A DNA stretch of 64,000 nucleotides, from positions 620,001 through 684,000 of the forward strand of contig NZ_CANKYW010000001.1 of the NCBI RefSeq assembly GCF_947488135.1, read 5' to 3'. The position numbers and the translations under genes are program-made. The notes under the pieces are model-generated. The model did no database searches, was not told where the DNA came from, and was given only the letters and a program-made list of their open reading frames with translations. Shown here piece by piece: positions 56,103 to 64,000 of this stretch (positions are counted from its first letter, which is position 1; each line of letters opens with the position of its first letter). Source of the stretch: an uncultured Marivita sp. GTDB lineage: Bacteria > Pseudomonadota > Alphaproteobacteria > Rhodobacterales > Rhodobacteraceae.

Positions 56103-57218
56103 ATGCCGCACGATGCGCCAAGCGCGTTTACGACCGATATTGCCTGGCCGATCTCACTGGAGGCGAGCGTTCATGCGCCGGGCGCGATGTCGGATGATCC
56201 GGTGCCCTACGCTGGTCCCGACAGCTTCACATTCGTGCGTCTGCGGGTGCGGGACGCGGACGGGGTGGTTGGCGATGGGTTTACGGGGCGTTTCCTGGCA
56301 CCCGAAGTTGCGGCGTTTCTGAACCGGCTTTCGGACACGATTAACGATCTGGGCGACGATACGATCGATAAGGCGATGCGCCAGTTCAACCCGAGGGGCA
56401 TGACCGGCGTCGTCGTCTCTGCGCTGAGCGCGTTGGAGGTGGCGCTCACCGATCTTGCGGCGCGGCGGCAGGGGCTGCCGGTGTGGCGCATGCTTGGTGG
56501 CAAGCGGGATGCAGCGCCTGTGCACGTGACCTGCGGGTTTCCCTCGCTCGATGATGACGCTCTGGTCGATGCTTGTGGGGCGGAAATCGCGCGTGGGGCT
56601 GCGGGGGTGAAGGTTCTGGTCGGAGCGCGCGGGCGCAGCGTCGCCGAAGATGCGGCGCGTGTGACGCGCGTACGCGATGCGATCGGGCCGGAGGCGGAGT
56701 TGATCGCGGATGCCAACTGTGCCTGGAGCTTGGAGTCGGCGCGCGAGATGGTGCAGGCGGTCGCGCGCGTGAACCTCGCCTGGCTGGAAGAGCCGGTGCG
56801 CGGCAACGATCCCAAAGAACTGGCGGCGTTGGTCGGCATGGGGCAGGTGCCCATCGGGGCGGGCCAGATGGAGCAAAGCGACAACCGCTTCGCGCAGCTG
56901 ATAGATGCCGGTGTGTCGGTCATTCAGCCGAACGCGGTTTTCGCTGGTGGCTTCGGTGCGGCGATCCGGGCGGCTCAAGGCGCGCGCGCCGCAGGATGCC
57001 AGGTGTCCCCGGCTGCCGGTTGGGACGCGATCAATCTGCACTGGATGTGTGGGGCAATGGAACATGGCACGGTCGAGCTACACCGTGCGCAATCGCGGAT
57101 CAGCCGATTGCTGCGGCCGTCTCATGTCGAAGACAACGGAATGCTGCGCCTGTCCGACGTTCCGGGCCTCGGATTGGACCCGGATGAAGAGGCGCTGGCG
57201 GAGTGCCGCGTCGGCTGA
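56103..57218 (+). CDS. Enolase-superfamily (mandelate racemase-like) enzyme
   Basis: A 371-residue enzyme: N-terminal capping domain (1-~125) and TIM barrel. Metal-ligand positions are ADANCAW (Asp203), WLEEPV (Glu229/230) and GAGQMEQ, where the usual Glu is Gln255 with Glu257 close by. The KxK motif reads K170-V-L172, so its second Lys is missing. Such enzymes racemise or dehydrate acid sugars and related acids; the changes suggest altered chemistry or substrate. Start at 56103 with AAGGA upstream. Confidence 0.83.
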   Translation: MPHDAPSAFTTDIAWPISLEASVHAPGAMSDDPVPYAGPDSFTFVRLRVRDADGVVGDGFTGRFLAPEVAAFLNRLSDTINDLGDDTIDKAMRQFNPRGMTGVVVSALSALEVALTDLAARRQGLPVWRMLGGKRDAAPVHVTCGFPSLDDDALVDACGAEIARGAAGVKVLVGARGRSVAEDAARVTRVRDAIGPEAELIADANCAWSLESAREMVQAVARVNLAWLEEPVRGNDPKELAALVGMGQVPIGAGQMEQSDNRFAQLIDAGVSVIQPNAVFAGGFGAAIRAAQGARAAGCQVSPAAGWDAINLHWMCGAMEHGTVELHRAQSRISRLLRPSHVEDNGMLRLSDVPGLGLDPDEEALAECRVG

Positions 57219-57224
57219 TCGACC

Positions 57225-58307
57225 TCATGCCTTGGGCGGCTTCTTTGGAAGCCCCGCGCCGAACAGACGGGCCGCGATGGGGGCGCCGGTCACGACGAGG
57301 AAAACGCGCGTCAGATGATGCACCACGACATAGCCAAGATCGGCCCCGACCACGATTGCCAGAACCGTCATCTCGGCCTGTCCCGCCGGGGCGAAGGCGA
57401 GGAACGCATCGACTGGGGGCGCGAGAGCGATCAGGACGGCGAGCTCGGTGAAGATCACGGTCAGCACCGACAGGATCATGACGAAGAACACTCCGGCCGC
57501 CACATCCCGGCGGATATCGGCGAGCGTGACGCCGACATAGCCCGCGCCAAGGGTGATACCGATGAAGAACTGCGCCGCGAGGATCGCTTCGGCAGGCGGG
57601 CGATAGTGAATGACATCGGTCAACGACAGCGCACCAGCAAGAATCATCGGGCCGATCATCGGCGCGCCGAAAATCCCGATCCGCGCCGCGATCTTCCATC
57701 CGACGACGGCGGTGATGGCCATGATAATGAGCTCGTGCACCGGTATCTCGGATGCGGGATCACCGATCGGGGCGTTCAATTCGGCCTCGAACACCTGGGT
57801 CAGAATGATCGGTGCGATGGCGATGATGATCAGCAGGCGGGTCGCGTGGATCAGCGACAGCGCGCGGACATTGCCGCCTGCTTCCTGACCGAAGAGCACC
57901 ATGTCCTGCAACCCGCCGGGCATGGCGGCATACCAAGACGTCACCGCGTCGAACCGGTAGACGTATCGGAAGTAGGGCACGCCCAGCAAGGCGATGCACA
58001 GAACGAAGACAGGGATCAGAGACAGTGACGCAACCATCTGCGGCAGTTCCGAAACCACCTGCGGCGTCAGGGAGGCCCCAATGGCAACACCCAGGATGGT
58101 GCGCATCCACTGGCTAACGTTTTTGGAGGCCGAGAGGGGCAGGCCGACCAAGGCTCCCGTCACACAGGCCGCCAATGGACCGAAGAGGAACGGCAACGGG
58201 AAGTCGAACCACCAGAACACCAATGTGCCCGCCGCCGCGAGGGCGAGGGTCAGACCACGGTTGCGCAGGGTTCTGTTCGCGAACCAACGGGTCTTTGGCG
58301 GTCGCAT
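57225..58307 (-). CDS. AbrB-family membrane protein
   Basis: A 360-residue inner-membrane protein with about 10 helices in two repeated halves (PF05145 type): GPLAACVTGALVG and WMRTILGVAIGASLTP in the first, FGAPMIGPMILAGALSLTDV and FFIGITLGAGYVGV in the second; AMPGGLQDMVLFG and APAGQAEMTVLA are the paired Pro/Ala-Gly motifs. Despite its name the family is not the DNA-binding AbrB; it is probably a transporter. The ATG at 58307 has a strong SD (AAGGACAG); upstream in-frame starts would overlap the SDR gene. Confidence 0.83.
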   Translation of the reverse strand: MRPPKTRWFANRTLRNRGLTLALAAAGTLVFWWFDFPLPFLFGPLAACVTGALVGLPLSASKNVSQWMRTILGVAIGASLTPQVVSELPQMVASLSLIPVFVLCIALLGVPYFRYVYRFDAVTSWYAAMPGGLQDMVLFGQEAGGNVRALSLIHATRLLIIIAIAPIILTQVFEAELNAPIGDPASEIPVHELIIMAITAVVGWKIAARIGIFGAPMIGPMILAGALSLTDVIHYRPPAEAILAAQFFIGITLGAGYVGVTLADIRRDVAAGVFFVMILSVLTVIFTELAVLIALAPPVDAFLAFAPAGQAEMTVLAIVVGADLGYVVVHHLTRVFLVVTGAPIAARLFGAGLPKKPPKA

Positions 58308-58341
58308 GGGTCTGTCCTTGCTGTCGCGCATCTTGCGGCGA

Positions 58342-59082
58342 TCAGGTGGTTTCGCCACCGTTTACCGCGATCATCTGGCCGGTGACGAAGCGCGCCTCGG
58401 GTGAGGCGAGAAACCCGACCATCGCGGCGATGTCGCGGGACTGCCCCATGAACCCGGCCGGGATACGCGCGGCGCGCGCCGGATCGTCTTCGGATGCCGA
58501 ATCCTTGCGGATTTGACCGGGCGACACCGTGTTGATGGTGATTCCCTTTGACGCGAACTCTGTCGACAACGCCTTGGTCAGACCCCAAATGCCATGTTTC
58601 GCAGCCGAGATCGGCGCGCCTTCGTTGTAGCCCTTGATGGCTTTCATACCGGCGAAGTTGATGATCCGTCCCCAGCCCGCATCGACCATGCCGGGCAGAA
58701 AGGCCTGGCTGGTTCGGAACACAGCCGTTAGGGCGACATCCACGACGCTGTGCCAATCGTCTTCTTCCATATCGAGAAAGGGTTTGTGAGGGCGGCGAGC
58801 TGCGTTGTTGACCACCACATCGACGCGACCGAACCGGGTCAGGGCCGCGTCGGCGATCTTGAGGATCTCATCGTGATTTCCCATGTCGCCCATGGCGATC
58901 AGGCATTTTACGCCTTCCGCTTCGACCGCGGCGGCGGTTTCCTCGGCCGCGTCGATGTTGGACGAGCCATTCACCACGACGTTGCAGCCCATCTCTGCCA
59001 GCCGGATCGCAACCGCGCGGCCAATATTCTGTCCAGAGCCAGAAACGAAGGCTGTTTTGCCTTCCAATGTACGGTCTGTCAT
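58342..59082 (-). CDS. SDR-family protein lacking the catalytic Ser and Tyr
   Basis: A 246-residue Rossmann-fold protein. The cofactor motif VSGSGQNIGRAVA and VNNAA are kept, but the active site is not: where Ser is expected (IINISS) it has IINFAG, and where Tyr-x-x-x-Lys is expected it has Ile158-Ser-Ala-Ala-Lys162. The Ile codon is ATC on the coding strand. The only nearby Tyr (152) is ten residues before the Lys. It is probably inactive as a classical dehydrogenase or uses different chemistry. Its start faces tctC across 371 bases. Confidence 0.85.
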   Translation of the reverse strand: MTDRTLEGKTAFVSGSGQNIGRAVAIRLAEMGCNVVVNGSSNIDAAEETAAAVEAEGVKCLIAMGDMGNHDEILKIADAALTRFGRVDVVVNNAARRPHKPFLDMEEDDWHSVVDVALTAVFRTSQAFLPGMVDAGWGRIINFAGMKAIKGYNEGAPISAAKHGIWGLTKALSTEFASKGITINTVSPGQIRKDSASEDDPARAARIPAGFMGQSRDIAAMVGFLASPEARFVTGQMIAVNGGETT

Positions 59083-59214
59083 GGCCGATTCTCCTCTTTC
59101 CCGCGCTGTTCAGGGTGGAAATGGTGTATGCTTGGATGCACGCGCGTGGCGATCTTGCCCGGGTGGCGCCAAGATTGACGGGTCTAATGCATATGTCAAT
59201 CAGTAGAAAAATGT

Positions 59215-59328
59215 TGACAATTGTCAGTTAACAGCCTTTTCCTTTGTGCATGTCGAGCGTCGTCAACAGACTGTACGGGTCGCTGAACTGCACCAAGCAG
59301 TCAGCCGAGGGTGCACGTAGGAACGTGC
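59215..59328. promoter_or_regulatory. Palindromes in the SDR/tctC divergent region
   Basis: TGACAATTGTCA (59215-59226) is a perfect 12-bp palindrome, flanked by TGTCA and GTTAACA half-site-like bases. GCACGT-AGGA-ACGTGC (59313-59328) is a second perfect inverted repeat. They lie 133-240 bases before tctC and after the SDR start. The first resembles GntR-type operators (TTGTCAACAA-like). No regulator gene is nearby to assign. Confidence 0.45.
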
Positions 59329-59453
59329 TTCAAGGCCCGGAGACAAGTATTTGCCATCGCGGTTCCCGATCGAAACGAGAAAGTGACTGAGCCGCAAACG
59401 GCACCTTTATAAAGAACGACGTGTCGCAAAACGACCTTAGGGAGGACTTCACC

Positions 59454-60446
59454 ATGACCAAACACATCAAAGCAGTCGACTGGCTGCCACAGGCTACGAT
59501 GGGCGCTCTTGCCGCCTGTTCGATTTCGTTGGCCGCGCCCGCGATGGCCCAAGAGGTTTATCCGTCGGCGGACGAAACACTGGACTGGACCATTGCGTTC
59601 GGGCCCGGTGGCGGCAACGACATCATGGCGCGGACAATCATCGACATCCTGACCAAGTACGAGCTTTACCCGGGCGACATCTCTGCCGAGAACCGGGCAG
59701 GCGGATCCGGCGCCGTGGGCTGGGGCTACCTCTACGGGCAGGACGGAGACCCTTACGGCATCTCCACCACGTCGGGCAGCTTTGTCACGACGCCATTGCA
59801 GGCCGACACACCCTGGCAGCCCGAGGATTTCACACCCGTTGCGCTTCTTGCGACCGATGACCTTGTGCTGGTCGTCAATGGGGACTCGGAAATTCAGAAC
59901 ATCGAGCAGTTCATCGAGATGGCGAAGGCCAACCCGATGAATATCGGCGGCACGGGCACCGTGAACGTGGACTTCATCGTGCCGACCCTGTTCGCACAGG
60001 CCGCGGGCTTCGAATTCGACTACGTGTCGTTCAATTCGATGGCAGATCAGACCACCGCGCTTCTGTCCGGCGCGCTCGACTCAATGGTCGGCAATCCCGG
60101 TGAAATCCTGGGTCTTATCGAATCCGGTGAGTTGCGCCCGCTCGTCTATTCCGGCCAGAGCACACCTGCTGCCTTGGGCGACGTGCCGACGATGGGCGAG
60201 GTCGGGTATGACATCGGCGTGTCGATGCCGCGCGGTCTGATCCTTCCCCCCAATGCGCCGGAAGCCGCGCAGCAGTGGTGGATCGGAACCATGGAGAAGG
60301 TGGTCGAGACCCCGGAATGGGCGGAATACATCGCATCCAACACCCTGACGCCGACGGTCATCTACGGAGAGGAATTCCGCGACTTCCTGGTCCGCACGAA
60401 AAACAATTTCGAGCAGGTGCTGAAATCGGTCGGGGCAATCGACTGA
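59454..60446 (+). CDS. tctC: TctC-type tricarboxylate transporter solute-binding protein
   Basis: A 330-residue periplasmic binding protein of the TTT family. The signal ends near residue 32 (APAMAQE); DWTIAFGPGGGNDIMART is the family's early loop, and RAGGSGAVGWGY follows. It captures an organic anion (tricarboxylate or other acid) for the TctBA membrane pair just downstream. A strong SD (GGGAGGA) sets the ATG at 59454. A 9-bp hairpin separates it from tctB. Confidence 0.93.
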   Translation: MTKHIKAVDWLPQATMGALAACSISLAAPAMAQEVYPSADETLDWTIAFGPGGGNDIMARTIIDILTKYELYPGDISAENRAGGSGAVGWGYLYGQDGDPYGISTTSGSFVTTPLQADTPWQPEDFTPVALLATDDLVLVVNGDSEIQNIEQFIEMAKANPMNIGGTGTVNVDFIVPTLFAQAAGFEFDYVSFNSMADQTTALLSGALDSMVGNPGEILGLIESGELRPLVYSGQSTPAALGDVPTMGEVGYDIGVSMPRGLILPPNAPEAAQQWWIGTMEKVVETPEWAEYIASNTLTPTVIYGEEFRDFLVRTKNNFEQVLKSVGAID

Positions 60447-60489
60447 TCCGATGTACGAGCCGATGTGATCGGTAACATCACCACCAAAT

Positions 60490-60512
60490 CCGGCCGCACA
60501 TGTTGCGGCCGG
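60490..60512 (+). terminator. Hairpin between tctC and tctB
   Basis: CCGGCCGCA and TGCGGCCGG form a perfect 9-bp stem with a 5-base loop, 43 bases after the tctC stop. It has no U-run and probably limits read-through or protects the tctC message, so that the binding protein exceeds the permease. An ATG at 60500 lies within the loop and is not a start. Confidence 0.65.
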
Positions 60513-60538
60513 TACCCTTGCATACCGGAGGCACTGAC

Positions 60539-60991
60539 GTGAGGCTCACGTTCCTGCTGGTCGTTTTGGCCGGCGCCATTTTCTACACCTATATCGCGTT
60601 CGTGGACCTGTCCTTCATGACGCGGTCGGGGCGCCTGGGGCCAGGCTTCTTTCCACGCATCGTCGGCGTGATCGCGGTCATCTTCATCGCCTGGTCGGTC
60701 TTCGATGCCATGCGGGACCGCTCTGCGCGCGGGTTGGGAGGAACGGGGTCGAACTGGTCCGACGTCTTCGTCCTGATCTCGCTTGCGATCGGATACGCCG
60801 TCTTGTTGCGGCTCTTCGGCGGGTTCATCGCCACGGTACTCTACCTTGCCATAGCCCTGTCGATCCTGAACCGCGGGCGACATGTGCAAAACGGCATCCT
60901 CGCACTCACCATTCCCGGCGGCGTCTATCTTCTTTTCGATAAACTGCTCAACGCGAATATGCCGCCGGCTGTCTTCGATCTGCCTTTCTGA
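60539..60991 (+). CDS. tctB: TctB-type small membrane subunit
   Basis: A 150-residue membrane protein with about four helices (FLLVVLAGAIFYTYIAF; PRIVGVIAVIFIAWSVF; VFVLISLAIGYAVLLRLF; and a C-terminal pair). Start is GTG at 60539 with CGGAGG upstream; an earlier ATG in the hairpin loop adds non-conserved residues. The large permease follows after 39 bases. Confidence 0.88.
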   Translation: MRLTFLLVVLAGAIFYTYIAFVDLSFMTRSGRLGPGFFPRIVGVIAVIFIAWSVFDAMRDRSARGLGGTGSNWSDVFVLISLAIGYAVLLRLFGGFIATVLYLAIALSILNRGRHVQNGILALTIPGGVYLLFDKLLNANMPPAVFDLPF

Positions 60992-61030
60992 CACCTCGCG
61001 CCCTGCGCAACGCCGACTGGAGCGAAACTA

Positions 61031-62554
61031 ATGGACATTTTTAGCGACCTGATCATGGGGTTGTCGATCGCCATCACGCCGATCAACCTGCTTTATCTTC
61101 TGATCGGCGCGGCAATCGGCATGATCGTCGGGGTGATCCCCGGATTTGGTCCCTCGGCGGGGCTGGCGATCCTGCTCCCGATGACCTTCGGCATGGATCC
61201 CATCGGCGCCATCATGATGCTGGCGGCGATCTATTACGGCGCGATGTATGGCGGCACGATCACGTCGATCCTGCTGAACACGCCCGGGGAAAGTGCCACG
61301 GTCGCAAGTACGTTCGACGGCTTTCCGCTTGCCAAGAACGGGCGCGCGGGACCGGCCTTGGTCATGCAGGCGGTCGCGTCATTCGTCGGCGGAACGGTGG
61401 GCGTTATCCTGATCACGCTGCTGGCCCCCATGTTCGCGCAGGTCTCGCGCAGTTTCGGCCCACCCGAATATTTCCTGCTGGCGCTCATGGGGATGCTGAC
61501 GCTGATCGTCATGATCGGAGAGAATTGGCGGCTTGGCATCGTGTCCGCGTTGATCGGCTTCGCCCTGGGCACGGTCGGGGTGGATCTCGAGACGGGGCAG
61601 GGGCGCTACACGTTCGGATCCGCCGAACTGATCGGCGGCATTTACTTCATTCCCATCGCCATCGGTCTCTTCGGTCTGGGCGAGCTGTTCTATGCCTTCT
61701 ACCAGGGCCTGCACCGCACCGGGACCGGCGGGATCGTCAATTACGACAACGAAGAACGGTTCTGGCCGACCCGGCTTGATTGGATGTCGACCCGGATGAC
61801 CATGGCCCGACAGTCGGTCCTCGGTTTCGTCGTCGGCGTCATACCCGGCGCGGGCGCCACCATCGCGTCGCTCATGGCCTATTCCACCGAGCGGTCGCTT
61901 TCCAAAAATCCCGAGAACTTCGGCAAGGGCGAGATGGCCGGGCTGGTCGCCCCCGAAACGGCCAACAACGCCGCGTCGTCCGGCGCGATGATCCCGCTTT
62001 TGACATTGGGCATCCCCGGTTCGGCCTCGACCGCCGTTCTTCTTGCCGCCTTCCTTCTTTGGGGGCTGCGGCCGGGGCCGCTCTTCATGGAGCAGAACCC
62101 GGAGCTTGCCTGGGGTCTCATCGCGTCGATGTATCTGGGGAACATGGCGCTTCTGGCGATCAGCATTTTTGCGATCCCGCTCTTCGTGCAGATCATCAAG
62201 GTGCCCTATCGCATTCTCGGGCCGACCGTCGTTGTGGTCTGCGCGCTTGGCACGTTCAGCGTGAACGCGTCTTTCGTGGAGCTTTACATCATGTTCGCCG
62301 CGGGTATCGCGGGGTTCTTCATGCGGCTCTACGGGTTTTCCGCGGCTGCGCTGGTTCTGGCGCTTGTCCTCGGGCCGTTGGCCGAGGAAGCCTTGCGCCA
62401 GACGCTCGCCATCTCGCGCGGGTCCTTCGCGATCTTCGTGGAGCGTCCCGCATCGCTCTGGATCATCGCGGTTACGGTTGTGCTGGTGGTGTGTCTGCCC
62501 TTGCTCAACCGGTTCGGCGCCAAGGCGCAGGCGGCACGGAAGTCCGGGGTGTAG
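61031..62554 (+). CDS. tctA: TctA-type large permease subunit
   Basis: A 507-residue permease with 11-12 helices. GMIVGVIPGFGPSAGLAILLP near residue 30 and GFVVGVIPGAGATIASLMAY near 265 are the two Gly-x-x-Pro-Gly-x-Gly repeats of TctA; PETANNAASSGAMIPLLTLGIPGS is the signature loop, given here in halves as PETANNAASSG and AMIPLLTLGIPGS. It drives uptake with an ion gradient. The ldh gene starts 1 base after its stop. Confidence 0.94.
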   Translation: MDIFSDLIMGLSIAITPINLLYLLIGAAIGMIVGVIPGFGPSAGLAILLPMTFGMDPIGAIMMLAAIYYGAMYGGTITSILLNTPGESATVASTFDGFPLAKNGRAGPALVMQAVASFVGGTVGVILITLLAPMFAQVSRSFGPPEYFLLALMGMLTLIVMIGENWRLGIVSALIGFALGTVGVDLETGQGRYTFGSAELIGGIYFIPIAIGLFGLGELFYAFYQGLHRTGTGGIVNYDNEERFWPTRLDWMSTRMTMARQSVLGFVVGVIPGAGATIASLMAYSTERSLSKNPENFGKGEMAGLVAPETANNAASSGAMIPLLTLGIPGSASTAVLLAAFLLWGLRPGPLFMEQNPELAWGLIASMYLGNMALLAISIFAIPLFVQIIKVPYRILGPTVVVVCALGTFSVNASFVELYIMFAAGIAGFFMRLYGFSAAALVLALVLGPLAEEALRQTLAISRGSFAIFVERPASLWIIAVTVVLVVCLPLLNRFGAKAQAARKSGV

Positions 62555-62555
62555 G

Positions 62556-63575
62556 ATGCAGATATCTGTCGAGGCGGCGCGCGATCTTGCCGTAGCTGCA
62601 TTTTGCCGCCTTGGTGTGAGGCATGACGATGCGGTGACTGCGGCGGACCCGCTCGTCCTGACCGAGATGATGGGTCTTCCCACCCATGGTCTGAGCCGTG
62701 TCATCACTTATTGCGACCGCATCAAGGCAGGGGGCATTGACCCTGACGCGGTGATCGAGGTGCGCGCCCCGACACTCGCGCTGCGTCATGTCGACGGGCA
62801 CGACGGGCTGGGGCCCGTCACCGCGATGCGCTGCGTGACCGAGGCGCAGGCGGCGGCGCGTGCGGCCGGGGTCGGCGCGGTGTTCGTGCGTGGCGCGACC
62901 CATGTGGGTGCGCTTGTCCCCTATCTCTGGCACGCGACGCAATCGGGCTGTGCCGCTGTCATCACCACCGCAACCGCCCCGATGATCGCACCCGCCGGTG
63001 GGCGGGAGGCGTTGATCGGCAACAATCCCATCGGGATCGGTGTGCCGATCGAGGGGCGGGACCCCGTGCTTCTGGACATGGCGCTGTCGATGGTGTCGCG
63101 GTCGCGCGTCCGTGCTGCGCGCGATGCGGGCCGGGAAATCCCGAGCGACTGGGCGCTCGATGCGAGCGGCCATCCGACGACAGATCCGAAAGCCGCGCTG
63201 GAGGGCGTGTTGCAGGCCATCGGCGGCCCGAAGGGTGCGAACCTGTCCCTTTGTCTTGACCTTTTTGCGGCAAGCCTTGGAGGCGGCAAACTGCTGGGCC
63301 GGATCGCGGACCAGCATAAGGACCCGTCGCGTCGTCAGGGGTTCAGCATGATGTTCCTGCTGGTCGATCAAACCGCGCTGCGCGACATCGCCGAACCGGA
63401 TGCAAATGTCAGGGACGCCTTGGATCAGGTCGAACAGAGCGCCCCCGCCGACCCGGACAAACCAGTGCGTTTGCCCGGAGCGCGTGCTGTGGCGGCGATG
63501 CGAGAGGCAGAGCAGCGCGGGCTTTCCGTGCCCGCGCCGCTGTTGGATCAACTGAAAAGCCTGGCAGGCGCTTAG
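62556..63575 (+). CDS. Ldh_2-family NAD(P)-dependent 2-hydroxyacid dehydrogenase
   Basis: A 339-residue malate/L-lactate dehydrogenase-family enzyme (the non-Rossmann Ldh_2 fold). The conserved LPTHGLSRV (catalytic His) near residue 43, FVRGATHVGAL, IGNNPIGIGVP and LDMALSMVSR match. The family includes ComC sulfolactate, ureidoglycolate and diketogulonate reductases, so a hydroxyacid or keto acid is the substrate. Coupling to TctCBA makes the imported acid its likely substrate. It overlaps the terminal thioesterase by 4 bases. Confidence 0.88.
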   Translation: MQISVEAARDLAVAAFCRLGVRHDDAVTAADPLVLTEMMGLPTHGLSRVITYCDRIKAGGIDPDAVIEVRAPTLALRHVDGHDGLGPVTAMRCVTEAQAAARAAGVGAVFVRGATHVGALVPYLWHATQSGCAAVITTATAPMIAPAGGREALIGNNPIGIGVPIEGRDPVLLDMALSMVSRSRVRAARDAGREIPSDWALDASGHPTTDPKAALEGVLQAIGGPKGANLSLCLDLFAASLGGGKLLGRIADQHKDPSRRQGFSMMFLLVDQTALRDIAEPDANVRDALDQVEQSAPADPDKPVRLPGARAVAAMREAEQRGLSVPAPLLDQLKSLAGA

Positions 63576-64000
63576 GGCATCTTCCACGTCGCGGTGGCGA
63601 CAGCGGCCAGTTTGCCCTGATCGTCCCACATGCGGCTTTCCATGAACGAGATCGACCGCCCGCGTTTCAGGAAGCGGCCTTCACAGGTCACGCGGCCCTG
63701 CATGATGGGGCGCATGAATTGCAGCTTCATCTCGATGGTGGCACCGGGGCCCTGGATCTTGTTGACCAGATGCCCCATCGAAATATCCATCGCCGCGGCC
63801 ATCGCGCCACCGTGCAGCGATCCTTGCGGGTTACGCAGCATGTCGGTCATCTCGAAGCTGACGCGGCAGGTTTCCTTGTCGGCATCCGCAGCATCCGCCG
63901 GCAGGTATTCGAATTCCAGCCCGAGAAACCGGGCCAGAAAGAACTTTTCGAACGCCTGTTCGTGGTCGCTCAGGGCGGTGTCGAAATGCGCGCGCGCCTG
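63572..64000 (-). CDS. PaaI-type hotdog thioesterase, 5' end cut by window edge
   Basis: The frame is open from base 64000 leftward for 142 codons. NPQGSLHGGAMAAAMDISMGH is the PaaI active-site turn, and TIEMKLQFMRPIMQG follows; the last residues (ESRMWDDQGKLAAVATATW) complete the hotdog. The N-terminal ~50 residues visible (including LARFLGLEFEYLP) are the usual opening helix. The true start lies beyond the window. It converges on the Ldh_2 gene and is probably unrelated to it. Confidence 0.88.
   Translation of the reverse strand, partial: QARAHFDTALSDHEQAFEKFFLARFLGLEFEYLPADAADADKETCRVSFEMTDMLRNPQGSLHGGAMAAAMDISMGHLVNKIQGPGATIEMKLQFMRPIMQGRVTCEGRFLKRGRSISFMESRMWDDQGKLAAVATATWKMP

Noticed and set aside
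55943-56197. 84-residue plus-strand frame in the enolase-family leader
   Set aside because: No ribosome site, and it runs through two A-tracts and out of frame into the real gene.
60500-60538. Upstream ATG for tctB
   Set aside because: The ATG lies in the loop of a perfect hairpin and lacks a ribosome site; the GTG at 60539 has CGGAGG before it.

Overview
The window looks like the chromosome of a marine alphaproteobacterium of the Rhodobacteraceae (Roseobacter group). It is GC-rich and densely packed, with many GTG starts and 4-base ATGA/GTGA gene overlaps. It encodes an iron-sulfur CryB-type photolyase, several TRAP and TTT uptake systems, multiple acyl-CoA dehydrogenases, and the CCTCCGGCGGGAG extragenic repeat that I associate with roseobacters. 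I see no plasmid, phage or CRISPR signature. The assignment rests on gene content and motif recognition; no database search was run.

Layout. 1-7658: lepA (cut by the left edge), a lipoprotein, an alpha/beta hydrolase, an SDR-photolyase pair, a malic enzyme-PTA fusion and a DUF3072 protein. 7773-12337: a tightly overlapping nucleoside-salvage operon cdd-deoA-deoB-add-upp. 12398-13709: a lower-GC accessory patch with an HTH protein, a hicAB toxin-antitoxin pair and a transposase remnant. 13732-18198: a secreted protein, a membrane protein resembling a dead M48 protease, an acyl-CoA synthetase, a sulfotransferase and a small ORF. 18236-26664: a beta-oxidation cluster on the minus strand (FadJ-like, thiolase, GST, two acyl-CoA dehydrogenases) headed by a MerR regulator with a TTACGTTGACGTAA operator. 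26922-31687: a second MerR, DUF421, two hotdog thioesterases, MATE and trpB.

31927-33822 holds the most unusual module: two secreted PepSY-like proteins with long poly-aspartate tails, followed by a membrane-anchored LuxR-type regulator, behind a promoter region rich in GGTTTA/TAAACC half-sites. 33828-38960: DUF2237, DUF2332, pth and rplY, with a chromate cassette (rhodanese-ChrB plus ChrA) lying between pth and rplY. 39131-49858: MFS, a low-GC orphan gene followed by 619 bp without a convincing gene, lldD, a hydratase, trpA, ppk2, DUF1007-NicO, MATE and ychF. A tRNA-Ser(GCU) stands at 49932-50021.

From the tRNA to about 63575 the content is catabolic: class III aminotransferase, UspA, fused TRAP permease and TAXI binding protein on the minus strand; then an enolase-superfamily enzyme, an AbrB-family membrane protein, an SDR lacking its catalytic Tyr, a complete TctCBA transporter and an Ldh_2-family dehydrogenase. 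This reads as uptake and oxidation of organic or sugar acids of unknown identity. A hotdog thioesterase is cut by the right edge.
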